From contig CALXLX010000012.1 in assembly GCA_944389315.1 (NCBI GenBank), forward strand, positions 21,925 to 85,924: a stretch of 64,000 nucleotides of DNA, read 5' to 3'. This DNA comes from an uncultured Opitutales bacterium (GTDB lineage Bacteria > Verrucomicrobiota > Verrucomicrobiia > Opitutales > Intestinicryptomonadaceae). The notes beneath the pieces were generated by a model that was not told where the DNA came from, searched no databases, and saw only the letters and a list, made by a program, of their open reading frames with translations. A program made the translations under genes and the position numbers. Shown here piece by piece: positions 1 through 8,096 of the stretch (position 1 is its first letter; every line of letters starts with the position of its first letter).

Positions 1-1537
1 CATAGGAAGCCTTGCGGAAGGAGTATATCTCGGAAATCCACCCGCGCATCTGCTCCACAAGGGCGCGCCGCACTGCGTTTATCTCCGAAGCCCTCAAAAA
101 CGGAACCTCGGCTACGCCGTCTAAATCAACGCTGCTTGCGCTAAATTCCGTGTCTCCAAGTTTTGATAGGGCGCCAGCAATGCGCTCTCTTGCGGTGCTA
201 GGGTTTTCGGCCGGTGCAACGTCTTTCTTGGAAATATGCTTGAATACTTCGGCGGTGCTTCCGCAAAAATCTATGCGCATGGAAAAGACGTATTGTGAGT
301 CGTTCTCGGCAATCGCTATGTCTGCGGGAATCCTGCGCGAGCATTCTGATTTAAGCGATTTTTCAAATGCAGCGTCGAGGTTCCTCCACACGCTCGACTG
401 CGCCGCTATGTTGGGTATGGATTTCCCGAATCCGAGCTTTGCCACGCCGTTTGCCGCGCTTTGCACGCGTACGCCAAAAGGTTCTCCGCCCGGCGGCTCT
501 ATGAAAAGCCCGTCTCCCGCCAAGAGCGGAGTGTCTTTGGGGTATTCCACTTCCCCGCGCGAGGCGCACCTTGTCTTGAAAAGGAATTTCCCCTTGGATT
601 TCGGCGAATCGAAGGACGCGCATCCGGCCTGTGTGCCGAGTATGTGGTAGGGCGTAAACCCGCGCGAAAACGTCTTTTGCAAATCGGGCTCGAAGGGCGC
701 GCAGGACTTCCCCGCCGACGCGCGCGAAAGTTCGCTCCCGGCTATGGCGCCGTCGAGCGCGCGGGAATAGTAGGATACTACATTTTTTACATAAGAGGCG
801 TCCTTTAGCCTGCCTTCTATCTTAAAAGAGCGCACCCCCGCATCAAGCATTTGGCGCAGGTATTCGTGCCTGTCCATATCCTTGAGGCTCAGCCAGTGGC
901 GCGGCTTGCCGCCTAAGACGTTTTCCCCGCGGGAGTCCTTGAGCAGATACTTCATGCGGCACGGCTGGGCGCATTCGCCGCGGTTTCCACTCCTTGCGCC
1001 TATGGCGTAGCTGAGATAGCACTGCCCGCTGTAGCATACGCAAAGCGCTCCGTGGACGAAGCATTCTATGTCCGCAGATACGCTTTTTGATATGCGGGCT
1101 ATTTCCCCGACGGAAAGCTCCCTGGCCAAAACTATTGTCGAAAACCCCGCCGCCTGCGCCAGAAGCGCCTTTTCAAGGCAGTCTATATGGCATTGCGTGC
1201 TTGCGTGAATCGGTATGGGCGGAAGATCCGACGATGCAAGGCCGAAGTCCTGGATTATAAACGCGTCCACGCCGGCGTCGTAGAGGTTCCATGCCAGAGC
1301 TGTGGCTCTTTCGAGTTCCGAATCTGTAAGTATTGTATTTAGCGCGGCGTATATTTTTGCCCCATAGCGGTGGGCAAAGCCGCATAAGCCGGCAATGTCT
1401 TCAAGCGTATTGGCGGCGCTCTTGCGCGCGCCGAAAGAGTTCGCGCCTATGTACACGGCGTCGGCTCCGGCAAGTATTGCGGAACGTCCTATGTCTGCGT
1501 CCCTCGCGGGGGCCAGAAGCTCGACGGTTTTTCTCAT
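1..1537 (-). CDS. U32-family protein, RlhA-like (C-terminus cut by window edge)
   Basis: The reading frame opens with ATG at 1537 and runs without a stop to the window edge, so about 512 residues are visible and the C-terminus is missing. The start MRKTVELLAPARD followed by AGADAVYIGA is the usual opening of peptidase family U32. Around residues 155-195 it carries the diagnostic FVHGALCVCYSGQC and the cysteine cluster SGNRGECAQPCR. The long region after this matches the RlhA/YdcP-type architecture with a collagenase-like extension. E. coli RlhA makes 5-hydroxycytidine in 23S rRNA; other U32 members act in ubiquinone or tRNA modification, so the exact substrate is inferred. The gene is divergent from the SMP-30 gene across about 96 bp. 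Family assignment is firm, the particular function less so. Confidence 0.9.
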   Translation of the reverse strand, partial: MRKTVELLAPARDADIGRSAILAGADAVYIGANSFGARKSAANTLEDIAGLCGFAHRYGAKIYAALNTILTDSELERATALAWNLYDAGVDAFIIQDFGLASSDLPPIPIHASTQCHIDCLEKALLAQAAGFSTIVLARELSVGEIARISKSVSADIECFVHGALCVCYSGQCYLSYAIGARSGNRGECAQPCRMKYLLKDSRGENVLGGKPRHWLSLKDMDRHEYLRQMLDAGVRSFKIEGRLKDASYVKNVVSYYSRALDGAIAGSELSRASAGKSCAPFEPDLQKTFSRGFTPYHILGTQAGCASFDSPKSKGKFLFKTRCASRGEVEYPKDTPLLAGDGLFIEPPGGEPFGVRVQSAANGVAKLGFGKSIPNIAAQSSVWRNLDAAFEKSLKSECSRRIPADIAIAENDSQYVFSMRIDFCGSTAEVFKHISKKDVAPAENPSTARERIAGALSKLGDTEFSASSVDLDGVAEVPFLRASEINAVRRALVEQMRGWISEIYSFRKASY

Positions 1538-1633
1538 ACGGGAGAAAAATTTCCGCTTTGCGCGCGCATTTTACAATAAAAATTTTAAGGCTTGCGCAAA
1601 ATACTCAGGCTTGAAAAATCCAAGCGAAGAGAA

Positions 1634-2689
1634 ATGAAGAAAATATTTGCAGTTTTGTTTTGCGCGTGCGTTTTTCCGGCTTTGTATGCGGACAGGGAGG
1701 AGATAGACATGGAGGTTTTGCTCGATCCGCAGGAGGCCGTCCTGCTCGGGCGAAGCGAGGACTTCTGCGAAGTTTTAAGCCGCGACATAAAATATGCGGA
1801 GGGGCCCGTCTGGAGGGAAAAGACCGGCGAGGTGTTCTTTGTGGAAACTTCTAAAAATGCGATTTTCAGGTGGACTTTGTCGGAGGGCAAAACACTGTTT
1901 ATGCGCCCTGCGGGAATGTCCAACGGGGTTCCCGAGAAGCGCACTACCGTAGGCCCCAACGGGCTTGCCCTGGATTTGGACGGCTCTCTTATAATCTGCG
2001 ACCAGGGCAACCGCTGCGTCAAGAAACTCAACGAGAAAAATTTCACCAGCCGAGTTTTGGCGTCCGAATACGGCGGCAAGCGCCTCAACGAGCCAAACGA
2101 CGTCTGCGTGGCCCCCAACGGAGACATATTCTTTACAGATCCCGCCCTGTGGCGCCGCCGCGGGTTTGAGCCTCAGGAGGGCGATTTGGACTTCAACGGC
2201 CTGTACCGCTTGACTCCCTCGGGGGAGCTGTTTTTGATAGACATACTTAGGCTTCCCAACGGGGTTGCCGTCGGGGCAGATTCAAAGACGGTGTATGTGG
2301 GGCAGAGCCGGGGGGACGACCCGTGCCTGATCGCCTACACGATATCGGACGACGGCAAAACCTACGCCTCCAAAAAGATATTTTGCAACTTCAGAATTTG
2401 GGAAAAGGCCAAGATTATAGGAACTCCCGACGGCCTTGCCGTGGATTCGGACGGCTACATCTACGCGACAGCAAACGGGGGCATACATGTCTTTTCTCCA
2501 AAGCTCGAGCATCTCGGCTATATAGTGTTTGAGAATTTCGTCTCCAACTGTTGCGTAATCTACAAAGACTCTAAGCCCGACAAACTCTTTATAACAGGCT
2601 CCGGGGCTATATATCTTGCCGACATACCCAAGATACGCAAGGCCGCGCTCGGCTCGGACGCCGGCAGCGGAAGCCAAAAAGCTGAATAG
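1634..2689 (+). CDS. Exported SMP-30/gluconolactonase-family beta-propeller protein
   Basis: The product has 351 residues and starts with a signal peptide (MKKIFAVLFCACVFPALYA), which decides for ATG 1634 over an in-frame start 14 codons upstream. The body shows the repeating blades of the SMP-30/gluconolactonase/luciferin-regenerating family: GPNGLALDLDGSLIICDQGN, RLNEPNDVCVAPNGDIFFTD, LPNGVAVGADSKTVYVGQS and GTPDGLAVDSDGYIYATAN. Family members bind a divalent metal and open sugar lactones or hydrolyse related esters. Being exported, it may act on an aldonolactone or polysaccharide-derived substrate, but no substrate can be read from the sequence. It stands alone, convergent with tsaD. Confidence 0.88.
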   Translation: MKKIFAVLFCACVFPALYADREEIDMEVLLDPQEAVLLGRSEDFCEVLSRDIKYAEGPVWREKTGEVFFVETSKNAIFRWTLSEGKTLFMRPAGMSNGVPEKRTTVGPNGLALDLDGSLIICDQGNRCVKKLNEKNFTSRVLASEYGGKRLNEPNDVCVAPNGDIFFTDPALWRRRGFEPQEGDLDFNGLYRLTPSGELFLIDILRLPNGVAVGADSKTVYVGQSRGDDPCLIAYTISDDGKTYASKKIFCNFRIWEKAKIIGTPDGLAVDSDGYIYATANGGIHVFSPKLEHLGYIVFENFVSNCCVIYKDSKPDKLFITGSGAIYLADIPKIRKAALGSDAGSGSQKAE

Positions 2690-2829
2690 CCATTTTCTTT
2701 TAGGGCCTCTTTTTCTGCGTAGGCATGTCCGCAGGTTGCAAGCCCGCTGTGCCGGCGCAAAACTTTAGGCATGCGCACTGTTCGCATATCGGCATTTGCC
2801 CTGCGGGAAAATAATAGGCCCGCAACACC

Positions 2830-3882
2830 TTATAAACTTGTATTGCACATGGGCCTCGACGGGTTTATTTTTAGCGTTGCGCCCTCCGGCTTTTCCAGGC
2901 CATTAGGCTGCATAAACGCCGCGAAAGCTATCATGGCGGCATTGTCCGAACAGTGCTTGCGCTTCGCCAGAAGCATTTTTGCGCCCGCTTTCTTAGCGAT
3001 ATTTTCGAAGGCGGCCCTGAGCTTTCCGTTGTTCGACACTCCGCCCGAAAGGCCCAATGAGGCGTATTTCTTGCGCCTTAGGAAATATTCCGTCCGCCGC
3101 TTTAGCTGTTCTACAACCGCGTACTGGTAGGAGGCGCATATGTCGGCCTTGGAGGCGGCTATCTCCTCCGCTGACAGTTTGTCCAGAAAGTAGCGCAGGC
3201 TCGTCTTGAGCCCCGAGAAGCTGAAGTTTGGATCTTCCGAAATCTTGCGGTTCTGCCCGCGGGGAAAGTCTATTGCCCTCTCGTTTCCGCCTGCTGCGGC
3301 CTTCTCCAGCAAAGGGGCGCCGGGATAGGGCATGCCAAGAAGCTTTGCGCCCTTGTCGAGAGCCTCGCCGGCCGCGTCGTCGACAGTTTCGGCAATCAGG
3401 CGCATTTTAAGGGATTCGTCCATCTCGAAAAGTATGGAGTTTCCGCCCGACGCAACCAGCCCCAGGTGCGGCAACAGACCCTTCAAGTTATCGGCAAAAT
3501 TCTCCGGATCCTTCTCGTGGATGGGGATGAAAGGCGAAAGCGCGTGCCCGCGCAGGTGGTTTACTCCGTAGAGGGGTTTCCTCAGCGCAAGCGCGAGCGC
3601 CGAGGCGCAGGATACCCCTATTGCAAGGCAGTTGGGAAGCCCGGGCCCGTTGGTTACGGCTATGGCGTCAGTCTCCGAGACATCGACGTGTTCGGCCACC
3701 TGCGCAAGCAAAGGTGGCAACTTCTTTAGATGTTCCGTGCTCGCCAAATCGGGAACTACACCCCCGTAGAGCGCGTGCAGGTCTATCTGGGAATCCACAA
3801 GCTCAAAAACTATGCCCCTTTCCGAGTCGAAAAGGGCGGCGGCGGATTCGTCGCAGGAACTTTCTATGCCGAGTATTTTCAA
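2830..3882 (-). CDS. tsaD: tRNA N6-threonylcarbamoyladenosine transferase TsaD
   Basis: This is the Kae1/TsaD subunit that transfers threonylcarbamoyl to A37 of ANN-decoding tRNAs. The N-terminus KILGIESSCDES is the canonical ASKHA nucleotide-binding start, VNHLRGHALSPF supplies the metal-binding histidines, and LVASGGNS and SGGVSNN are conserved. No ATG fits; the start is TTG at 3882, whose last two bases lie inside the TGA stop of radC (3881-3879). A GAGG stretch about 8 bases upstream supports it. The length of 350 residues is normal. The open frame continues upstream to 4410 but there it only shadows radC. Expression is probably by translational coupling within thiD-radC-tsaD. Confidence 0.95.
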   Translation of the reverse strand: MKILGIESSCDESAAALFDSERGIVFELVDSQIDLHALYGGVVPDLASTEHLKKLPPLLAQVAEHVDVSETDAIAVTNGPGLPNCLAIGVSCASALALALRKPLYGVNHLRGHALSPFIPIHEKDPENFADNLKGLLPHLGLVASGGNSILFEMDESLKMRLIAETVDDAAGEALDKGAKLLGMPYPGAPLLEKAAAGGNERAIDFPRGQNRKISEDPNFSFSGLKTSLRYFLDKLSAEEIAASKADICASYQYAVVEQLKRRTEYFLRRKKYASLGLSGGVSNNGKLRAAFENIAKKAGAKMLLAKRKHCSDNAAMIAFAAFMQPNGLEKPEGATLKINPSRPMCNTSL

Positions 3883-4682
3883 TCTATCAGCCTCTTTGCG
3901 GTTTGCGCCACCCCGGAATTTTGCGCGCAGGCGGCGTACTGCGGGTCTTCCCGCTCGTAAAGTTTGTCGAAGTGGCCTCCCCTCCTGAAGGAGTAGGAGG
4001 AATTTTTTGTAACTATTATGTGCTCTATGAAACTTAGGCCTATGGGCCTGCAGGCGAGCGAAAGCTGCCTGGTAAAATTCAAATCCTCCGCCGAGGGCGA
4101 ACTGTCCCCGCCGGGGTGGTTGTGCGCAAGCACTATGCTCTCCGCCCCGGCGTTTATGGCGGTTTCTATTATCTTTCTGAAATCCGTGCGTATGCCGCTT
4201 ACGCCGCCCTCGAAAATTCTTACGGCCCCGGGGGGCAGAAGCTCCAGCTGGGAGTTGAAACAGGCCATCTCCATCACCTCTATCTTCTCGTTGGCTATGC
4301 GAGCGCGGAAAAATCTTATAAGCTTGTCGACAGTGTCCAAAGAGAGCCGCTCCGTCATAATCTGTTGCTGCATGTAGAGGGGAATCAGCTCTTTTACGAA
4401 TTTTATGCACGCTGCGGCCCCGCCGCCTATGCCCTCTATGTGCGTAAGCTCGGAAATATCGGCGTCGAGTATGCCGCGCAGATTGCCGAACCTGGCGATG
4501 AGCATCTTCGCTGCCCGCTTGACGTCGCTCCTGGGGATAGCCAGCGTAAGAAGAAGCTCGGCGACCTCATAGTCTGCAAGGGAGCTTATGCCGCCGCTTA
4601 GAAAACGCTCGCGCAGGCGTTTTCTGTGCCCTTCAGGCGAGCATATGCGCTCGAGTTTCCTGTCTGACGATGGCCTCTTCAT
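3879..4682 (-). CDS. radC: RadC family JAMM/MPN-domain protein
   Basis: The product has 267 residues. The N-terminal part (about residues 15-110) has a helix-hairpin-helix-like region with THIEGIGGGAAA. The C-terminal half carries the JAMM metalloprotease motif HNHPGGDSSPSAED. Despite its name, RadC in bacteria has no settled role in repair. ATG 4682 was chosen because it overlaps the thiD stop in an ATGA arrangement; the frame is open to 4775 but that would run into thiD. The gene sits between thiD and tsaD and overlaps both, so the three are one transcript. Confidence 0.93.
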   Translation of the reverse strand: MKRPSSDRKLERICSPEGHRKRLRERFLSGGISSLADYEVAELLLTLAIPRSDVKRAAKMLIARFGNLRGILDADISELTHIEGIGGGAAACIKFVKELIPLYMQQQIMTERLSLDTVDKLIRFFRARIANEKIEVMEMACFNSQLELLPPGAVRIFEGGVSGIRTDFRKIIETAINAGAESIVLAHNHPGGDSSPSAEDLNFTRQLSLACRPIGLSFIEHIIVTKNSSYSFRRGGHFDKLYEREDPQYAACAQNSGVAQTAKRLID

Positions 4683-5503
4683 CTTGCCAGCGGGGATATA
4701 CGGTTTATGAATTTGCGCCCCCCTATTTCGACGGGATAGAGCATTCCCCTCCTCAGATAGTCCTGCGCGGCGCATACGGCGTCTTTAAGCGGCTTTCCCT
4801 TCGCCAGAAACGCGGTTATGGCCGCGCTTAGCGTGCAGCCGCTGCCGTGCGTGTCCACGCCCTCTATGCGCTTTGAGGCGCGCCGCAAAATTATGTTTCC
4901 GGACTTGTCGGCAAGGGCGTTCAAAAGGTTCTTGCCGTCGAGGTGCCCGCCCTTCAACAGCACGTTTGTCGAAAATTTGACGGCGAGAGCCGAAGCGGCC
5001 TTTCCAAGAGATGTCGCGTCTATGCGCTTTACCCCCAAAAGAAGCGCGGCTTCGTCGAGATTTGGGGTTATAAGAAAGGCCTTCGGCAGGAGAATATCCG
5101 TCAGCGTCTTGAGCGCCTCCGGCTTTAAGAGCGGCGCCCCGCTGGTTGCCGCGCATACGGGGTCCACAACAAGCTTTATGTTTGGCCTCGAGGCGAAGAA
5201 CCTCGCCGCGCAGCGTATGCGCGGCGCGTCGAAAAGCATGCCGCACTTGGCCGCAGACGGATTGAAAAACTCGCAGACGGCCTCCAGCTGCGTTTTTAGG
5301 CTCCTTACGGACGCCGCCTGCACGAAGCGCACCCCGTCGGGATTTTGCGAAGTCAGGGCCGCTATGGCCGTCAGCCCGTGCACGCCGAGATTTGCGAAAG
5401 TGAGCAAATCCGCCTGTATTCCCGCGCCTCCGCCCGAATCGCTCCCCGCCACGGTGAGCGCTGAGGGTGCGGAAAATTTCTTCGATGCGCGGGAAGCCTT
5501 CAT
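4679..5503 (-). CDS. thiD: Hydroxymethylpyrimidine/phosphomethylpyrimidine kinase ThiD
   Basis: ThiD phosphorylates HMP and HMP-phosphate for thiamine synthesis in the cytoplasm. The start MKASRASKKF leads into LTVAGSDSGGGAGIQADL, the ribokinase-fold substrate and phosphate-binding motif of the family. Further conserved elements are VVDPVCAATSG, ITPNLDEAALLLG, LLKGGHLDG and the catalytic anion-hole region DTHGSGCTLSAAI. It has 274 residues, a normal length. It is the first gene of the coupled thiD-radC-tsaD operon and its stop overlaps the radC start by four bases. No other thi gene and no TPP riboswitch was seen upstream. Confidence 0.95.
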   Translation of the reverse strand: MKASRASKKFSAPSALTVAGSDSGGGAGIQADLLTFANLGVHGLTAIAALTSQNPDGVRFVQAASVRSLKTQLEAVCEFFNPSAAKCGMLFDAPRIRCAARFFASRPNIKLVVDPVCAATSGAPLLKPEALKTLTDILLPKAFLITPNLDEAALLLGVKRIDATSLGKAASALAVKFSTNVLLKGGHLDGKNLLNALADKSGNIILRRASKRIEGVDTHGSGCTLSAAITAFLAKGKPLKDAVCAAQDYLRRGMLYPVEIGGRKFINRISPLAR

Positions 5504-5597
5504 AACACGGAAAAGTTTGCATGCTTTTAAAAAACTTTCAAGAAAACCTTTATGCTTGAAACGTTCCCGATAAGTGGAAATCTTTATCAAGGTAGAA

Positions 5598-6971
5598 ATG
5601 GGCGCAAACGGAGAGCTTTTTGACAAATTCGACGCCGCGGAGCAGGCCCGCCCCGAGGCTGCGGACGAGCGCGTCCCGTCGTGGGCTCCCCTCGCGGTCA
5701 GAATGAGGCCCAGGAGCCTTTCCGAGGTTGTCGGGCACGGGCATGTGCTCGGGGAGGGCTGCCTGCTCCCGCGCCTGATAAAGGCGGACACTTTCGGGTC
5801 TTTGATATTTTTCGGCCCTCCCGGCTGCGGTAAAACTACGCTTGCGGAAGTCATAAGCCGCGAGACGAAAAGCAGGTTCGTTAAGATAAACGCCGTGCTT
5901 TCAAACGTCGCGCAGCTTAAGGAGGAACTCTTTGCCGCCAGATACAGGAAGGGCGAGCGCACCATACTTTTCATAGACGAGATACACCGCTTCAACAAGG
6001 CCCAGCAGGACCTGCTCCTGCCCGATGTGGAGGACGGAAACATACGCCTCATAGGCGCAACCACGCACAACCCCGGGTTTTACATCAATGCTCCCCTGCT
6101 TTCCAGAAGTCATCTTTTCCGCCTGGAGCCTCTCGACAGCCGCGACATTTTAAAGGTTCTTAAAACCGCCCTGGCCGACGATGCGCGCGGTTTGGGGTCC
6201 TACAAGTGTTCTGCTTCGGACGAGATTCTTCTGGGCATTGCGCGCATTTGCGACGGCGACTTACGCCGCGCCTTGAACGCGCTTGAGACCATGGTATTGG
6301 CCGCGGGCGGCGGCAGGGAGCTGACGGAGGCCGACGTGGAAGTTTTCGCCAAGGAGCGCAGGGTGCGCTACGACGCCGACGAGGACGAGCATTACGACAC
6401 CATAAGCGCGTTTATAAAGAGCGTGCGCGGGTGCGACCCCGACGCGGCGATGTATTGGCTTGCGAAGATGCTTGTGGGCGGGGAGGACCCGCGTTTCATA
6501 GCGCGCAGGCTGCTGATATTGGCCAGCGAGGACGTCGGGCTGGCGGATTCCAGGGGCATACTTGTGGCCAGCGCGGCTTTCGACGCGTGCGAGCGCGTCG
6601 GGCAGCCCGAGTGCGAGCTAAATTTGGCGCATGCAACGCTGTTTCTTGCAACCGCCCCCAAGAGCAATTCAGCGACAAACGCGCTCTATGCGGCAAAGGC
6701 CGAGGTGTCGAAAAAAGAGACGCAGAAAGTGCCTTTATACTTGCGCGACAGCCATACTTCCCTTAATAAAAAGATGAACAAAAGCCCCGAGGAATATATC
6801 TATAACCACGAATGCCCGGGGCATATAAGCGGACAGGAGTATCTCGAGACGCCATTGCAGCTCTACACCCCCTCCCACTACGGGGCGGAGGCGCAGATTG
6901 CCGAGCGGCTCGAGTGCTTCAGGGAGCTGAAACAACAAATACGCAAAAAAAATGGAAGAGGAAAAAAATAA
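5598..6971 (+). CDS. rarA: Replication-associated recombination protein A (RarA/MgsA AAA+ ATPase)
   Basis: This clamp-loader-like AAA+ ATPase acts at stalled replication forks. Walker A is GPPGCGKTT near residue 73 and Walker B is LFIDEIHRFNKAQQD near residue 124. LRRALNALE (sensor 2 region) and the C-terminal tetramerisation domain (PRFIARRLLILASEDVGLAD) follow. ATG 5598 was preferred over GTG 5574 because AAGG lies six bases before it. The product has 457 residues, a usual length. The next gene starts 20 bp before this one stops. The gene is divergent from thiD. Confidence 0.94.
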   Translation: MGANGELFDKFDAAEQARPEAADERVPSWAPLAVRMRPRSLSEVVGHGHVLGEGCLLPRLIKADTFGSLIFFGPPGCGKTTLAEVISRETKSRFVKINAVLSNVAQLKEELFAARYRKGERTILFIDEIHRFNKAQQDLLLPDVEDGNIRLIGATTHNPGFYINAPLLSRSHLFRLEPLDSRDILKVLKTALADDARGLGSYKCSASDEILLGIARICDGDLRRALNALETMVLAAGGGRELTEADVEVFAKERRVRYDADEDEHYDTISAFIKSVRGCDPDAAMYWLAKMLVGGEDPRFIARRLLILASEDVGLADSRGILVASAAFDACERVGQPECELNLAHATLFLATAPKSNSATNALYAAKAEVSKKETQKVPLYLRDSHTSLNKKMNKSPEEYIYNHECPGHISGQEYLETPLQLYTPSHYGAEAQIAERLECFRELKQQIRKKNGRGKK

Positions 6972-7419
6972 CTTTTCGCCGGAGAAGTTCTCGCGCGTGC
7001 GGAACACCAAGAGGCTTGAGCTGAATTTCTGCAGCACCTGCGTGGTAAACGCGGTCGGGCTTCTTGCGGCGAGTTTTACGGTTTCTGACATTTCGTTCAG
7101 CAACGTGTTTTCGTTTGCGGCGCTGCTTTGCGTTATATGGCTGCTAAACTGGATACTCAGGCCGTTTCTCGTGCTTTTTACACTGCCTTTCGTAATAATA
7201 ACGATGGGCTTTGGAATGATATTCATCAATGCCGCGGTGATATACCTTAGCGCGGGCATTGTGCCCGGCATACACATAGGCTCGTACTGGAACGCTCTGT
7301 GGGCGAGCTTGCTTGTGTCGGCGGCAATGTGGGTGAATGTATATTTCCGCTCGGAGGCTATGATACGGTCGGCGGCGTCAGGAGGAGAAAACTCCAAGCC
7401 CGGCGAAGATTCCAAATAG
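6952..7419 (+). CDS. Phage holin family 4-like (YvlD-type) membrane protein
   Basis: The 155-residue product has a soluble N-terminus of about 30 residues, then four hydrophobic segments, including LLNWILRPFLVLFTLPFVII and a glycine-rich membrane turn. The pattern NWxLRPxLxLxTLPxxIxTxG is typical of the YvlD/phage_holin_4_2 family of small integral membrane proteins, whose role in free-living bacteria is unclear. It begins inside the end of rarA (20 bp overlap), so it is probably cotranscribed and coupled. The charged C-terminus is likely cytoplasmic. Confidence 0.75.
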   Translation: MEEEKNNFSPEKFSRVRNTKRLELNFCSTCVVNAVGLLAASFTVSDISFSNVFSFAALLCVIWLLNWILRPFLVLFTLPFVIITMGFGMIFINAAVIYLSAGIVPGIHIGSYWNALWASLLVSAAMWVNVYFRSEAMIRSAASGGENSKPGEDSK

Positions 7420-7440
7420 GAGTGCTGAATTTCTGTTTTT

Positions 7441-8085
7441 ATGAGAAGATTTCTTGCCATAGCGGCGTTTTTTTCATCGGTTTTTGCGGCGCGCGCGGAA
7501 GAGCCCATATATCTTGAGCCGAGCGGCAATATTGTGGGGCCTGCGGCGGCGATGTCGTCTTATGTGGGCTCTTGGAGCGGCCAGCAGAACATATTTTTGC
7601 CGGACGGCAAGCTGCTGATGACTTTTGTAGTCTCGCAGGACTGCCGTTGGACATACGAGAACGGCAAAAAGATTCTGAGGCTTACAGGCGAGATAATGAC
7701 CTACGGCGAAAAGATAAAAATCTCCCAGACTATGGAGGACAAGGGGGAGTATATACTTCTCGAATTTTCCGACGCCCAGGGGCAGAAGACCCGCTTCAGG
7801 GGCTATGTGCAGCGCGCGCAGGTCGTGTGGACGCCGGAGTATTTCTTCATTTTGCCGGACGTGCAGATAGACATATTTTTCCCGTCGAAGGACAAAATCG
7901 AGCTGTTCTCGGAGAATGTTAAGATGGTTCCGGGAGGGAAAGGGTATAGGGGCAAGTTGGTCATAAAGACGCTGTTGTCGAAGAAGCGCCTCGAGAGCTC
8001 CCCCTTGCGGGATTCCTCGGACAAGAAGAATGCTCCGCGCAAGGGCGGCCTCCTTCTGAGGGGCAGCGGCACTTTGTTCGATTGA
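7441..8085 (+). CDS. Exported protein of unknown function
   Basis: The 214-residue product begins with a signal peptide (MRRFLAIAAFFSSVFAARA) ending in an A-x-A cleavage site. The mature part looks beta-rich, with alternating hydrophobic stretches, aromatic residues and repeated DGK/NGKK turns, and ends in a basic tail. No family was recognised. It lies between the holin-like gene and hrpB, on the same strand with short gaps (21 and 11 bp), so it belongs to the rarA-to-hrpB cluster. A lipocalin- or META-like barrel is possible but not supported by any clear motif. Confidence 0.7.
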   Translation: MRRFLAIAAFFSSVFAARAEEPIYLEPSGNIVGPAAAMSSYVGSWSGQQNIFLPDGKLLMTFVVSQDCRWTYENGKKILRLTGEIMTYGEKIKISQTMEDKGEYILLEFSDAQGQKTRFRGYVQRAQVVWTPEYFFILPDVQIDIFFPSKDKIELFSENVKMVPGGKGYRGKLVIKTLLSKKRLESSPLRDSSDKKNAPRKGGLLLRGSGTLFD

Positions 8086-8096
8086 AGCTTCGGTTT

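Noticed and set aside
3883..4410. Long upstream extension of the tsaD frame
   Set aside because: It lies wholly inside radC in another frame; TsaD proteins start at KILGIESSCDES.
4779..5573. Plus-strand 251-codon frame across thiD
   Set aside because: Antisense to thiD, whose motifs are unambiguous.
5504..5597. Search for a TPP riboswitch upstream of thiD
   Set aside because: The divergent region is too short and lacks the conserved CUGAGA and ACCUGA elements.
5504..6070. Upstream extension of the thiD frame
   Set aside because: It overlaps the divergent rarA gene and has no resemblance to ThiD; the family start is at 5503.
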